Shown: positions 1 through 10,034, counted from the first letter of the stretch. The stretch is 64,000 nucleotides of DNA from Belliella filtrata (GCF_022549775.1 NZ_JAKZGP010000023.1:1-64000), one strand, 5' to 3'. Program-made: numbers and translations. Notes: a model not told the origin generated them from the letters alone.

Positions 1-130
1 CAACAGTTTTCACCCTGCTTCCCAGATGATTATCGATAAGCATCGAAAGACCTGAGTTTTTAAATGACTCAATAACAAAATTAAAACCTCCAAAAGGTGT
101 GATTTTTTCAGATGAATTCGTAATTTTCAT
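1..130 (-). CDS. IS1380-like transposase, N-terminal part (cut by window edge)
   Basis: An ATG at 130..128 opens a frame that runs off the left edge (43 codons seen). It begins MKITNSSEKITPFGGFNF and continues with a stretch like SGLSMLIDNHLGSRVK. This start resembles IS1380-family DDE transposases of Bacteroidota, which usually open with such an 'FGGLNF' segment. None of the catalytic residues lie in the window, so the family call rests on the N-terminus alone and the integrity of the element cannot be judged. Confidence 0.55.
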   Translation of the reverse strand, partial: MKITNSSEKITPFGGFNFVIESFKNSGLSMLIDNHLGSRVKTV

Positions 131-434
131 AAATCTTATTAAGGATGTGTGGTAACACCTAAATAAGTGAAAAAAAACGAGCCAAAAAAGCCTGAATACA
201 ATTAATTCAGCCACTTTTTTGGCTTTTTTAATTATTCACTTGCGGATTTAAGGAAACCATTAAACTTTGCTTCTCACACCTTTTTACATTTTGTATCGCA
301 GTTTCCACACATCTTTAAATTAACGAACTTCAATTTTCACAACTGAGATATAAAAACATATTCAAAATACCATTTAAGCTATCAAATCCCATCTTGGTAT
401 TTGGTGCTTCGTACTTTGTACGCTTAAGTTTGCC
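131..434. other. Intergenic region between IS1380-like element and dinB
   Basis: No convincing gene lies here. It should contain one end of the left-edge insertion element; I could not place the terminal repeat with confidence. A long hairpin sits at 180-230. The rest is AT-rich, and a short 5-bp inverted repeat (CGTAC/GTACG, 410-422) lies just downstream of the dinB stop. Confidence 0.5.
180..230. terminator. Long hairpin with T-tract, likely terminator
   Basis: Arms AGCCAAAAAAG (180-190) and CTTTTTTGGCT (214-224) pair, with an inner CTGAAT/ATTCAG helix (192-197/205-210). A run of T follows on the plus strand, and A residues precede it, so it could act on either strand. On the minus strand it could end dinB transcription. 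Confidence 0.5.
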
Positions 435-1520
435 TCAATTTTCTCCTTCAAAATCTAACCACAATTGCTTGCCATAAAGCCCTCGATCCTCTAGGACATT
501 GAGGTTTGATACTCCTATTCCAAATAGGCGAACTGGGTAGCTAAGAGGTGATTGGTTCAAAAGTTCAAGAACTGTTTCCCATATTTTTTCTTGACTCGGA
601 TATTGATCAAAGCTCTTACTTCTGGTTTGTTGACTGAAGTTTTTATATTTTATTTTTAAAGTTACTGTTCTTCCTTGGATCTTGGTTCTCTCCATTCTCT
701 TGATCAATTCCTCAAAAATTCGATGCAAAGCATCTAAGAAATCCTTATGGATGGCCAGGTCAGTTTCAAATGTACTTTCTGCACTTAGTGATTTTCTTTC
801 CCTATGAGGCTGTACTTGACTATTATGGATACCTCGGACGATATTGTAAAAATGTAGGCCTGACTTTCCAAATCTTTTGGTCAAAAACTGCAAGCTATAT
901 GCTTTCAAATCCTTCCCTTGGTGTATCCCTAGTTTTTTCATTTTTTCAGCAGTAACTACTCCGATGCCGAAGAATTTTTCAATTGGCATCTTCTCCAAGA
1001 AAGCTTCAGCTTCTTTTGGCAAAATCACGGCCTGACCATTAGGTTTATTGATATCAGAAGCCGTTTTCGCGAGAAACTTATTGAAAGAGATACCTGCTGA
1101 TGCGTTTAACCCTGTTGCTGATTTGATTTTGTCTCTAATCTCTTGAGCAAGAATTGAAGCGGAAGGATTCCCGAATTTATTCTCTGTCACATCCAGAAAA
1201 GCTTCATCTAAAGACAAAGGCTCGACCAAATCTGTGTACTCAAAAAATATTTCTCTGATCTGATTTGAAACTTCTTTATACCTTTCAAAACGTGGCTTGA
1301 CAAAGATCAGATGTGGGCATTTCAATGCTGCCATTTTCCCAGACATGGCTGAACGCACACCAAACTTCCTAGCTTCATAGGATGCTGCAGCTACTACTCC
1401 CCTTACCTCGCTTCCACCTACAGCTACTGGCTTTCCTCTTAGGTCAGGATTATCCAGTTGTTCAACAGATGCAAAAAAAGCATCCATGTCTACATGAATA
1501 ATCTTTCTGACAGGGTTCAT
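435..1520 (-). CDS. dinB: DNA polymerase IV (Y-family, translesion)
   Basis: Y-family error-prone polymerase that extends past lesions. Counting from the ATG at 1520 (361 aa), the palm metal ligands are visible: D11 in HVDMDAFFASVEQ and D105/E106 in LSLDEAFLDVT. The little-finger domain fills the C-terminal third. The protein ends with QLWLDF, which fits a beta-clamp-binding tail of the QLxLF type. Length is normal for DinB. A TTG two codons upstream is also in frame, but the ATG two bases after the pabB stop is the more natural start. The pair is probably co-transcribed; the functional link between pabB and dinB is unclear. No SOS box was recognised. Confidence 0.95.
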   Translation of the reverse strand: MNPVRKIIHVDMDAFFASVEQLDNPDLRGKPVAVGGSEVRGVVAAASYEARKFGVRSAMSGKMAALKCPHLIFVKPRFERYKEVSNQIREIFFEYTDLVEPLSLDEAFLDVTENKFGNPSASILAQEIRDKIKSATGLNASAGISFNKFLAKTASDINKPNGQAVILPKEAEAFLEKMPIEKFFGIGVVTAEKMKKLGIHQGKDLKAYSLQFLTKRFGKSGLHFYNIVRGIHNSQVQPHRERKSLSAESTFETDLAIHKDFLDALHRIFEELIKRMERTKIQGRTVTLKIKYKNFSQQTRSKSFDQYPSQEKIWETVLELLNQSPLSYPVRLFGIGVSNLNVLEDRGLYGKQLWLDFEGEN

Positions 1521-1522
1521 AA

Positions 1523-2782
1523 TCAATCAAAATTTGGCTTTGAACTCAAAGTATCCAATATCGCACTAGCTTTCAGCATGCATTCTTCATATTCGTAATC
1601 TGCATCTGCATCACTCGTAATTGCACTTCCTACAGCAAAGTATCCCTTTTTACCTTCTTCATCATAGATAATACTCCTGATGATCACATTCCAGTCAATT
1701 TCACCATTTGGCATAATATATCCTAAGCTACCAGAAAACCAGCCTCTTTTGAAGTTCTCATACTTTTCGATAAGTTCCATACACTTGATTTTGGGTGCTC
1801 CAGTCATACTTCCCATAGGAAATGTAGCTTCTAAAATTTGGCTGAAGCTGAGTTCCTTTTTCAACGATGCCGTGACTGTAGAGATCATTTGGTGGACTTT
1901 TGGAAATGGATACACCCCAAAAAGCTCCTCAACATCTACAGTACCTGTTTTTGCAATTTTAGAGAGGTCGTTGCGCATCAAGTCCACAATCATGAGGTTT
2001 TCAGCTCTTTCCTTTTCGCTCGCCAGAAGTTGATTTGCCAGTATGTCATCAGTTGCCTTGTCTCTGCTTCTTTTGATTGTACCTTTGATTGGCTGAGCGA
2101 TGATTTGAGTGTTTTCAATTTTCAAAAATCGCTCAGGTGAGGCACATACAATATATTTTCCAGAAGCTTGAAACAATGCAGAAAAAGGCATGGCAGAGTG
2201 TCTGACAAGGTCAAAATATCCTTGAATAGGATTCCAATTAGCTTCAAACTCAAATGCCATACAGTAATTCATCTCATAAATATCTCCTTCTAAGATGTGA
2301 TTTTTGATTGCGTTTACATTGTCTCTATAACCCGCTTTTGAAGTGAGATTCCTAAGTTTGACATCTTGGTTTTTGATAGAAAAAGGCGTCAAGGATCTAA
2401 CCTCTTCATATAACTTGTCAGGATCTGAAGACGTGATACTAAGCTGATTTGGTTCAAAACAGATCGAAACTTCTGGTACAAAGAATACATCATCAGGCAA
2501 ATCGACTAAAGCTAGATTATCACTGCTAAGCTTCTCAATTTTATTTTTAAAATCATATGAAACCAATCCAACTACAATTTCTTCCTGTTTTTCAAGTGCT
2601 AAATCTTCTATAGAAATGGACTTAGATGCAGCATACAGAACATCTGGAAAACCTCCATGAGGGTAAGGTACCTGGTGATTTTCAAAAAGCACAAAATGAG
2701 AAAAATTCTTACGGGCCCATTGGACAAAAAGCTTCTTTAGATAAAGCTGCTCACTTTTAGAAATTTCATAGGTTCGAACCAT
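1523..2782 (-). CDS. pabB: Aminodeoxychorismate synthase component I-like chorismate-binding enzyme
   Basis: Chorismate-utilising enzyme of the PabB/TrpE family, 419 aa, predicted to make 4-amino-4-deoxychorismate for folate. The conserved core is clear: QPIKGTIKRSRD, LMIVDLMRNDLSKIA and FPMGSMTGAPKIKCMELIE. The PIKGT motif (Lys rather than Ala) is the one associated with aminodeoxychorismate synthases rather than anthranilate synthases. The N-terminal segment is divergent. It stops two bases before the dinB ATG, so the two likely form an operon. No pabA or pabC is in the window. Confidence 0.88.
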   Translation of the reverse strand: MVRTYEISKSEQLYLKKLFVQWARKNFSHFVLFENHQVPYPHGGFPDVLYAASKSISIEDLALEKQEEIVVGLVSYDFKNKIEKLSSDNLALVDLPDDVFFVPEVSICFEPNQLSITSSDPDKLYEEVRSLTPFSIKNQDVKLRNLTSKAGYRDNVNAIKNHILEGDIYEMNYCMAFEFEANWNPIQGYFDLVRHSAMPFSALFQASGKYIVCASPERFLKIENTQIIAQPIKGTIKRSRDKATDDILANQLLASEKERAENLMIVDLMRNDLSKIAKTGTVDVEELFGVYPFPKVHQMISTVTASLKKELSFSQILEATFPMGSMTGAPKIKCMELIEKYENFKRGWFSGSLGYIMPNGEIDWNVIIRSIIYDEEGKKGYFAVGSAITSDADADYEYEECMLKASAILDTLSSKPNFD

Positions 2783-2800
2783 GAGACAAAAGTAAAGATA

Positions 2801-2837
2801 GAAAATGAAAAAAGGGAAACCTAATGGCTTCCCTTTT
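2801..2837 (-). terminator. Intrinsic terminator after the YceI-like gene
   Basis: A 9-bp perfect inverted repeat AAAAGGGAA/TTCCCTTTT (2810-2818/2829-2837) has a 10-nt loop. Read on the minus strand it is followed by a T-rich stretch, and it lies 39 bases past the stop of the 2876-3598 gene. It also separates that gene from pabB. Confidence 0.75.
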
Positions 2838-2875
2838 GGATCTATTTGTGTTTTTCAACACAAAATGAAGTTGGT

Positions 2876-3598
2876 TTAGTTTGCTTTGATATCGAATTTC
2901 ACACTTACAGAGTTGTAAATGAACTGATCTTTAGCTTTGTCAGCAGCACTGCTTTCATCTCCGTAAGAAAGACCCCAGTCAGTTCTATTAATGTTGAAAC
3001 CAGCTTTTGCAGATACGGTACCATTAGCTACAGAAACTACAGCAGGAAATTTGATGTTTTTGTTTTTACCTCTCATTTTCAAGTTACCAGATACCCAATG
3101 CGTTGGATTTCCTTGGATCAATTCAGAGTCTTTCTTTGGTGTATTGTCTGTTTTGAATTCATCTTTGTCCTCGATTGAATCGTTGCTACCGAATTTTTCA
3201 ACGCCAGTGATTTCGAATTCAGCTTCAGGGTGGTTTTCAGCATCAAAGAAATCAGCTGACTGTAAGTGACCATAAAGCTTACCATAATTTTCATCAGATT
3301 CTTCAATATCTTCGATTTTCAATCCAGTGATATCGAACACGAATTTCCCTCCAGTGATAGCATCACCATCTACTGTTAGTTCACCAGAAGTAACTGGGAT
3401 ATAACCGTAATGCTCACCTGCTGGCTTGTAACCTCTCCAGTCAACTTTGGAAGTAGCTGGATCGATAGTCAAAGTTGTACCTGTAGATTCACCTACCTCT
3501 ACTGCATCAGTAGCCTCAACAGTTTCACCTGATTTACCACATGATACCGCAATCATTGCCGCAGCAATGAAAAAACCTGTTTTTTTAACTAATTTCAT
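2876..3598 (-). CDS. YceI-family lipoprotein
   Basis: 240-aa predicted lipoprotein. The signal peptide ends in a lipobox-like AVSCG (Cys20). An acidic linker follows, then a YceI-type lipocalin-like beta-barrel from about residue 44, with the family opening 'tldpatSkVdWrGyK' and an ending like NINRTDWGLSYGDES. YceI proteins bind isoprenoid or other lipid ligands in the periplasm; the ligand here is unknown. It stands alone, with its own terminator downstream and the GH92 terminator upstream. Confidence 0.88.
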   Translation of the reverse strand: MKLVKKTGFFIAAAMIAVSCGKSGETVEATDAVEVGESTGTTLTIDPATSKVDWRGYKPAGEHYGYIPVTSGELTVDGDAITGGKFVFDITGLKIEDIEESDENYGKLYGHLQSADFFDAENHPEAEFEITGVEKFGSNDSIEDKDEFKTDNTPKKDSELIQGNPTHWVSGNLKMRGKNKNIKFPAVVSVANGTVSAKAGFNINRTDWGLSYGDESSAADKAKDQFIYNSVSVKFDIKAN

Positions 3599-3791
3599 AA
3601 TTGAGTGTTTGATTTTTGTCTGATTTTAAATGTATATACACGAAAACTGATTTTGAAAAAAAAAGTTCACAGAAGCACAATAATTTTTTTAAAAATAAAA
3701 GGCAGGATTTTGTGTACGAGTGACCTACATCTGTACCAAAACCGATATAACATCCTGATAAATTGATATTTAACTCGATAAAAGTTGTAAA

Positions 3792-3830
3792 AAAAATAGC
3801 TGAAGAAAATAATAGAAAATTCTTCAGCTA
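3792..3830 (-). terminator. Intrinsic terminator of the mannan locus
   Basis: A 10-bp perfect inverted repeat AGCTGAAGAA/TTCTTCAGCT (3799-3808/3821-3830) is followed on the minus strand by a run of seven or more T. It lies just past the stop of the GH92 gene at 3868 and marks the end of the polysaccharide operon. Confidence 0.8.
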
Positions 3831-3867
3831 CTTTTGTCAAAACAGTAATTTGATACAGTGCAATTAG

Positions 3868-6027
3868 CTATTTTGTTTTAATAATCAATTCACCACCTTT
3901 TTCGAAAATCTCGTGAGGAACAAAATAACCATCGACATGCTTATCATTGAATTTGATCTCTGAAATTTTCCTTGAAGTTCCTTCTGTCTTGATTTTCAAG
4001 GGGCTTTTATCATCAAGATTCCATATCACCTCATCAAATATAGGCACAGTTACAATATACTCAGGATCTGCTGGTGACAATGGGTATATCCCCAAAGCAG
4101 CAAAAACATACCAAGAAGACATCTCACCAGCATCATCCATTCCCGACAGTGCAAGTCCCTCATCTCCTACTCCATAGTAATTGGCTAAGATATTGTCGAT
4201 AATCTCTTGGGATTTTTCTGGCTTTCCTATGAAGTGATAGCTAAACGGCGCCTCATGATCTGGTTGATTTCCGTGACAATATTGACCTATGAAACTTGAA
4301 ACATTTCTGGCTATATGCTTAGGATTCCACGGAAAAGTAAATAGTGAATCCAACTTTTCTTCAAAAGCTGCATTTCCACCATATAACTCAACCAATCCTG
4401 CCATATCATGAGGCACATAGAATGAAAGATGCCACGCATTTGCTTCTCGATACATGTATTCATAGTATGGGTATTGTGGATCAAAAGGACTTATCCACTC
4501 GCCATTATCTAACCGCCCTCTCATAAACCTCGTATCTTTGTCAAATACATTTTTATAATTCTGTGATCTTTTGATTAGGCTTTGATAAGCGTCTTGCTCT
4601 CCAAGTTCCTTGGCAAGCAAAGCCAAGGAATAATCATCGTAGGCATATTCTAATGTTTTCGAAACCCCTGCTTTTGCTACCGTCTCCACATGAGGATTCT
4701 CAATGTCTGGATCTGAAATAAATCCTTTTTCAATGTATTCACTAATGTGTGGCCTGATTCCTCCTTCTTTGTGTGCATTGTTCATCAAATATTCAAATGC
4801 CTTTTGCACATCAAAATCCTTGATTCCTCTTAAATAACTCCCTGTGATAAATGGTGCGGCATGATCTCCATGAAAGAATGTGGGGATAAAACCTGTGAGA
4901 TCTCCTCTATGGATCAAAGACTTAATCACATCATTGGTAAGTTGAGGAGAAATCATGCCCAAAAGCACCAATTTATTTCTATAAGTATCCCAAAATGAAG
5001 GGATTGTATAGTAATTAAATGATGTTTTTTGAATTACTCCTTTTTCATCTTTGAACTCTTGATTCACATCACTTCTCAAAGCAGGCCACAAAAAAGACCT
5101 ATAAAGGGAAGTATAAAACAATTCGGTTTCTTTCGGACTTCCTCCTTTAACTTTGATTTTTGACAACAGGTCATTCCACTTCGATTTCCCAGCTTGATGA
5201 ATTTCATCAAAACTCAAATCCCCACTTTCAGACCCTAGATTCTCTTTGGCATTGGCCACACTGACATAAGATAGACCTATTCGCAAAGTCACAGGACCAC
5301 GCTTCTTATCACTCAAAGATATTACAGCATAACCTTTTTCCTCTCCTGAATTTGTCTTATCTACCTTAGTGATATCATGATCCAATCGCACATAAAAATG
5401 AACCAAATCCCTACCTACCCTTTGAAACCCTGAAAGTTCTCTTTCTGTATCCTGTACTATATCCCAGTCGGAAACTTTATTGTTTGCCATACCTAAATCA
5501 AACAAAACTTTTCTTTCAGTATCATCATCAAATGTATATTCATGAATTCCTGTACGAAGCGTTGTACTCAACCTGACGTCAATACCATAATCTTCTAAGT
5601 ATACTTGGTAAAATGCTGGAGATGCATCTTCTCTATCGTGAGAGAAGCTCGAGCTGAAAGGATACTGAGCATCGCCATGAATTGGCAATACAGGAATGTT
5701 ACAAAGATTCCAATGTCCTTTGTTGGTATGTGTAAAGCTTATGATCTCTGGCGCCTCATATTCATAGCCTGACCCAGTACCGTATTCAGTCATTGGGCTT
5801 AGCTGAACCATCGCATTGGGTAGAGAAGCACCAGGGTAAACCAAACCTGCCCATACCCTCCAACCTTCTGGAGGAGTATATCCTATAAAGTCAGGATCTA
5901 GCAGAGGTGCTGTGCCTATAAATGGATTCACATGTTGGGTAAGGTCATCTGACTGCCCGTCCACTTGGGTACAATTCCATAAAAGAAATGCTGTAAAAAC
6001 TAAACCTAACCCTTTCAATATTTTCAT
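3868..6027 (-). CDS. GH92 alpha-mannosidase, lipoprotein
   Basis: Glycoside hydrolase family 92, 719 aa, exo-acting and calcium-dependent in characterised members, typically removing alpha-1,2/1,3/1,4-linked mannose. The N-terminus is a lipoprotein signal (LLWNC, Cys19). GH92 signatures are visible: HVNPFIGT near residue 33, GLVYPGASLPNAMVQLSP, and near the C-terminus DDAGEMSSWYVFAALGIYP, which carries the conserved acidic pair. Its ATG overlaps the GH76 stop by four bases (ATGA), so the two are translationally coupled. It is the last gene of the mannan locus. Linkage specificity cannot be read from sequence. Confidence 0.93.
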   Translation of the reverse strand: MKILKGLGLVFTAFLLWNCTQVDGQSDDLTQHVNPFIGTAPLLDPDFIGYTPPEGWRVWAGLVYPGASLPNAMVQLSPMTEYGTGSGYEYEAPEIISFTHTNKGHWNLCNIPVLPIHGDAQYPFSSSFSHDREDASPAFYQVYLEDYGIDVRLSTTLRTGIHEYTFDDDTERKVLFDLGMANNKVSDWDIVQDTERELSGFQRVGRDLVHFYVRLDHDITKVDKTNSGEEKGYAVISLSDKKRGPVTLRIGLSYVSVANAKENLGSESGDLSFDEIHQAGKSKWNDLLSKIKVKGGSPKETELFYTSLYRSFLWPALRSDVNQEFKDEKGVIQKTSFNYYTIPSFWDTYRNKLVLLGMISPQLTNDVIKSLIHRGDLTGFIPTFFHGDHAAPFITGSYLRGIKDFDVQKAFEYLMNNAHKEGGIRPHISEYIEKGFISDPDIENPHVETVAKAGVSKTLEYAYDDYSLALLAKELGEQDAYQSLIKRSQNYKNVFDKDTRFMRGRLDNGEWISPFDPQYPYYEYMYREANAWHLSFYVPHDMAGLVELYGGNAAFEEKLDSLFTFPWNPKHIARNVSSFIGQYCHGNQPDHEAPFSYHFIGKPEKSQEIIDNILANYYGVGDEGLALSGMDDAGEMSSWYVFAALGIYPLSPADPEYIVTVPIFDEVIWNLDDKSPLKIKTEGTSRKISEIKFNDKHVDGYFVPHEIFEKGGELIIKTK

Positions 6028-7178
6028 AATAATTCTTCTTTTTGTAGTACACTTGCTGTTTCCACTAACATTACCCCGCTCAACTGGGTAGCCAAATCAA
6101 TCACCTCTCCTGGTTGCTGCCTCCAATTTGGACTTGCGATCATTTCTGGCCTTTTCAAGCCTAGTGAAGAAAACGTCTCTGCATTAAACTTCATAAAGGC
6201 TACATACCTGTTTCTATCAGATTCGGATAAACCCTCTGTGAGAATCAGCCAAGAATAATACCTTACAAAAATCCCTTTGAACAAACCTCCATCACCTTGC
6301 CCTTCATCTCTCAGCAATCCTTGGGTGGTTACTTGAGAGCTAGTGGACGAAGTATTAGCCGTTCTGATAGCATCCTGTAAGTAAGTATTCTCTCCAGTCA
6401 ACTGATACAATAACGTCGCAGCGCCAATGAAACTACCCTGATTATAGGTAAATATCCAATCTCTATTGAATACTGGTTCGTTGTTGACTAATTCTACATT
6501 GTCCCATACTAAGCCTGTTTGTGGATCTACAAGGGTGTTTTTGAGCCAATTGAAGATCTGAATTGCCCAATCCAAATCATCTTGCTGACCATCGACCTGG
6601 TACATCAAACAAGCTAAAATCGCTGCTGGACCATTGGAGCATGCATTTTTCCCTAATGGTTCATCTGATTTCCAAGTAATCCCGCCACCAAGTACATCAC
6701 TCCAACTTTTCTTATTTTCTTCCCAGAGAAATCGACCCACTGTCCGGTATTCTTCATCACCAGTGGCTTGATAAGCTCTCAGTGCCGAAATACCCAACCA
6801 CTGCATGTCATCATTGAAGACATTGACGTAAGTATTACCATTTTTACTTCGGATTCCTTGGAGCAATGCCTTCATCTTAGGAAGATAAGATTCATCGTTT
6901 GTCCTAATATACCCATCGACGAGTACATCAAGCATGTGAGCATTCCACCAATAATGGAATCTTTCATTTCCAGTATTATTTTCTCTATAGGTACCTCCAC
7001 TTGTCAAATAGGTATTATAAGTAGCGTTTTGAAGTGAGTCTGATACACCAGACCAGTCATACACAATGGCATCAGGTTGATCATCAAACCTGTTAAGGGG
7101 CCCTAAATCACCATCCACACAAGAACTGAGGAAGGCCATAAGGACTATTGTTAGCACTTGAATTTGCTTTTTGAACAT
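6024..7178 (-). CDS. GH76 endo-alpha-1,6-mannanase-like lipoprotein
   Basis: 384-aa lipoprotein (signal ending AFLSSC). The body is an all-helical alpha/alpha-barrel sequence of the GH76 type, with the catalytic Asp pair in NVFNDDMQWLGISALRAY (near residue 123) and other family stretches such as FHYWWNAHMLDV and TYNQGSFIGAATLLYQLTG. Family members cut the alpha-1,6-mannan backbone. Together with the GH92 gene it overlaps, it gives the endo/exo pair expected of an alpha-mannan locus. Confidence 0.9.
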   Translation of the reverse strand: MFKKQIQVLTIVLMAFLSSCVDGDLGPLNRFDDQPDAIVYDWSGVSDSLQNATYNTYLTSGGTYRENNTGNERFHYWWNAHMLDVLVDGYIRTNDESYLPKMKALLQGIRSKNGNTYVNVFNDDMQWLGISALRAYQATGDEEYRTVGRFLWEENKKSWSDVLGGGITWKSDEPLGKNACSNGPAAILACLMYQVDGQQDDLDWAIQIFNWLKNTLVDPQTGLVWDNVELVNNEPVFNRDWIFTYNQGSFIGAATLLYQLTGENTYLQDAIRTANTSSTSSQVTTQGLLRDEGQGDGGLFKGIFVRYYSWLILTEGLSESDRNRYVAFMKFNAETFSSLGLKRPEMIASPNWRQQPGEVIDLATQLSGVMLVETASVLQKEELL

Positions 7179-7232
7179 CGCATCATATGGTTAAAAGTAC
7201 TCCCAACTGTTAGTTAGGAGTACCGTGTTTTT

Positions 7233-8366
7233 TTATCTTATGGTGATTTGGTGTGTATAATTGGATACTTCTGCATTGAAAATAACACGTATATCCACTG
7301 GGCTATTATCTACCTCAGTTTGGAATTTGAAACTATGATTCCAACGATCATCACTGGTAGGCAGCATGTACCAATAAGAAGCATTAGTATCAGCCGTAGG
7401 CCTCTGGTTATCCGCATTGGAACTACCAAACCATTCCTCTTGAGGTTGACCATTTGAATCCCTCACTGACAACCTGAACTTATACCTTTCATCTCTTCCC
7501 CAGCTTTCTTGCTTAAACGCAATCGTCCGGTTTTCTTCTAACCAAACTCCAGCTTGATCATAAGGTAGTTCGAAAAGGAAAACCCCGTCTGGAGCAAACC
7601 ATAACTCCATTTTTTCGATAGTATGCATCTGAACTGTACCACCTGAGAAATTAAGTCTAATACGATAAATGCCTTCCTCTCCCTGAAATTCTGTTATTCC
7701 TTCAGACCGTAGCCTATCTCCTTCTACATAAAATGAAAATGCATTCTCAGACTTTCTGTCGATAAATTGGTAAGTCCCAGAGTTTAGTCTAGTAAATACT
7801 TCAAAAGAATTCGTCCCTATTCTTTTCATCAAAATAGCTTCGTCCACACTATCCCCTGCTTCGGTAGCTGTACCTGTGAGATACAACTCATCTGGAGCTG
7901 GGAATCCTGCAGGACGCAACACTTCAATAACTCTCGAAACCTCTGAAGGCTGCACATTAATACCTTTGGAAGACCTAACAGTCCACTTTAATCTACCTCT
8001 TTCTTCTGGACCTATCCCAGCCAGTTGAGCGATGCTATTGAGCTCAGCAAAAGGCAGGCTAAGTCTACGCTGTAAACCTCTACCATCAGCTGGCATCACG
8101 TATACAGGTTCACTAAAATCTCCATCTTCAAGGTCAAATACTACCTCATATAGTACCACGCCATTATCAGCCGCCAATGCTGCTTGCCATTCAAACGCAA
8201 CACTGCTTTGAGCTCCCAGATTAAAGAACGCATTATTATCAGGTGAATACAAAGCCTGAACAGGTGTCACTTGGGTATGAATCATACCATCATCTTCTGT
8301 ACAACTCACGACCAATGTCATCATTGCCAAAGCCATTAGAAAGGCTTGATATATAAATTTTTTCAT
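7233..8366 (-). CDS. SusE/SusF-like outer-membrane glycan-binding lipoprotein
   Basis: 377 aa with lipoprotein signal (TLVVSC, Cys22). An N-terminal SusE-type domain (roughly residues 30-150) has the pattern 'P.n..ALYSPDNNAFF...F.W'; two beta-rich segments follow. The position directly after SusD and before the glycosidases is where surface glycan-binding proteins lie in these loci. Predicted to hold mannan at the cell surface. Sequence conservation in this class is low, so ligand specificity is inferred from context only. Confidence 0.78.
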   Translation of the reverse strand: MKKFIYQAFLMALAMMTLVVSCTEDDGMIHTQVTPVQALYSPDNNAFFNLGAQSSVAFEWQAALAADNGVVLYEVVFDLEDGDFSEPVYVMPADGRGLQRRLSLPFAELNSIAQLAGIGPEERGRLKWTVRSSKGINVQPSEVSRVIEVLRPAGFPAPDELYLTGTATEAGDSVDEAILMKRIGTNSFEVFTRLNSGTYQFIDRKSENAFSFYVEGDRLRSEGITEFQGEEGIYRIRLNFSGGTVQMHTIEKMELWFAPDGVFLFELPYDQAGVWLEENRTIAFKQESWGRDERYKFRLSVRDSNGQPQEEWFGSSNADNQRPTADTNASYWYMLPTSDDRWNHSFKFQTEVDNSPVDIRVIFNAEVSNYTHQITIR

Positions 8367-8399
8367 ATAAATTAACTTTTGGGTTATTGATTTTCTTTA

Positions 8400-10034
8400 T
8401 TAATTCCAGCCTGGATTTTGGCTTAGATTTGAGTTTAGATTCCTTTCAGCACGAGGAATAGGCCATAAGTAGTGTCTATTGGGATCAAAGGATCTTTGAT
8501 TTACCCTTAGGTATCCATTGTTCTCAGAAGGAGGACCAAACCTTGCTCCTTCCACCCAGCCATTGAGTACTTCTTCAGCTATTCTCCATCTTCTTATATC
8601 AAATATTCTTAAACCTTCCATGGCAAGCTCAGCCCTTCTCTCGTTTCTGATTATTTCTCGAAATGCAACCTGACCAAGTGAGGCATTGAAAATCAGCGCA
8701 TTGGAATCAGTAAACCCTGCACGTTGTCTTAACGCTCTTATCGTTAGATCCCATGTAGATTCGCTCAATTGACCTAGTTCATTTTGTGCTTCAGCATGCA
8801 TCAAGAGGATATCAGCATACCTGATTAGCATTAAATTCAGGCCAGAAGCAAATTGAGGAAGGTGAGTGGGGTCATAATACTTTCTGGTATAATATCCCGT
8901 GGTGGTGGAAGAAGAACCTGGAGCATATACATCTGGTCCATCACCCGGCGCAGACCCTGGCGCTATGTAGATAGTCCTTGTGCTTCCGTCTGGGTTTCTC
9001 CATTGGTATAAGTGATACACAACCGTATAGGTCAACCTTGGATCTCTGTTAGCATATGGATTGTTTTCATCATATCCAGATTGAGGATCATCTATCGGTC
9101 TTCCATTAGTCATCACATAACTATCCACCAAGGACCTGGTAGGAGCTAATGCATTGAGTCTAGCACCGGCAGATAAAGGAGCCATATCAAAAAACTGTCC
9201 CCATGTCCTAAGCTGTGGTACAAATTGAAGACTAAGTATATCTTCTTGGCTGTTTTGATTTTCTGGCAAAAACAAACCTTCATAGCTAGGAACTAAACCA
9301 TAATTACCATAATCATTACTTCCTATCAATTCATTAGTATAATTCACAACTTCTTGCCAGTCTCCATCATAAAGATGTACCCTAGCCAACAATCCTATTA
9401 CTGCACCTTGCGTAATTCTTCCACGCTGATTAGTAGAAAGGCTTACATTTGTAGGTAAAAACGCTAATGAAGATTGAAGTTCTGAAATTATAAAAGACTT
9501 GACTTGATCTCTTGGAGTCCTAGTGATCGTCAATGCCTCTTCTAAACTAGGGTCTGATGCAAGAAGTGGAATATCACCAAACCAAGTCATCAATTGAAAA
9601 TGTAGAAATGCTCTAATAAACCTAGCTTCTGCCTTGAACCTGTCTCTATTATTCTCATTCATTTGAGGCACCCTATCGATGTTTTCTAAAAGGATATTAC
9701 AAGTTTTTATTCCTTGATAATGTAAATTCCATTCTTCATTCAGCCTACCAAGTGATGGATCATATGTCCCTGCTCCAAGTGAAGCTGAGCCAGCTACATC
9801 CCCCCTCCCGTTGAAGGCATTATCTGACAATGCTTCATTGAAAAAGAAATAGTTACTATTGAAAAGCTGTGAATAGGCTGTATTCAAAACACTTAGTGCC
9901 TTTTCCTCTGAAGACCAATAAGTCAGATCAGTAAAACTATCTTCAGGTGCTAGATCAAGCTCCTTACACCCGTAGTTGAAGATGGTCATCAACATAACCA
10001 TCAGTATTGCTATATTTTTGATATTGTTTTTCAT
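8400..10034 (-). CDS. SusD/RagB-family outer-membrane lipoprotein
   Basis: 544-aa substrate-binding partner of SusC. Lipoprotein signal ends in NYGC (Cys23). Typical SusD features include the TPR-like helices with RAFLHFQLMTWFGDIPL near residues 140-160, RYADILLMHAEAQNELG, and the C-terminal segment with RRWRIAEEVLNGW and HYLWPIPRAERNLNSNLSQNPGW. It begins 10 bases after the SusC stop. It would form the hinged lid over the SusC barrel and deliver mannan oligosaccharides. Confidence 0.95.
   Translation of the reverse strand: MKNNIKNIAILMVMLMTIFNYGCKELDLAPEDSFTDLTYWSSEEKALSVLNTAYSQLFNSNYFFFNEALSDNAFNGRGDVAGSASLGAGTYDPSLGRLNEEWNLHYQGIKTCNILLENIDRVPQMNENNRDRFKAEARFIRAFLHFQLMTWFGDIPLLASDPSLEEALTITRTPRDQVKSFIISELQSSLAFLPTNVSLSTNQRGRITQGAVIGLLARVHLYDGDWQEVVNYTNELIGSNDYGNYGLVPSYEGLFLPENQNSQEDILSLQFVPQLRTWGQFFDMAPLSAGARLNALAPTRSLVDSYVMTNGRPIDDPQSGYDENNPYANRDPRLTYTVVYHLYQWRNPDGSTRTIYIAPGSAPGDGPDVYAPGSSSTTTGYYTRKYYDPTHLPQFASGLNLMLIRYADILLMHAEAQNELGQLSESTWDLTIRALRQRAGFTDSNALIFNASLGQVAFREIIRNERRAELAMEGLRIFDIRRWRIAEEVLNGWVEGARFGPPSENNGYLRVNQRSFDPNRHYLWPIPRAERNLNSNLSQNPGWN

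Noticed and set aside
2771-2780. GGTTCGAACC, like a tRNA T-arm
   Set aside because: It lies in the first codons of pabB, is only a short palindrome, and no acceptor or anticodon stem can be drawn around it.
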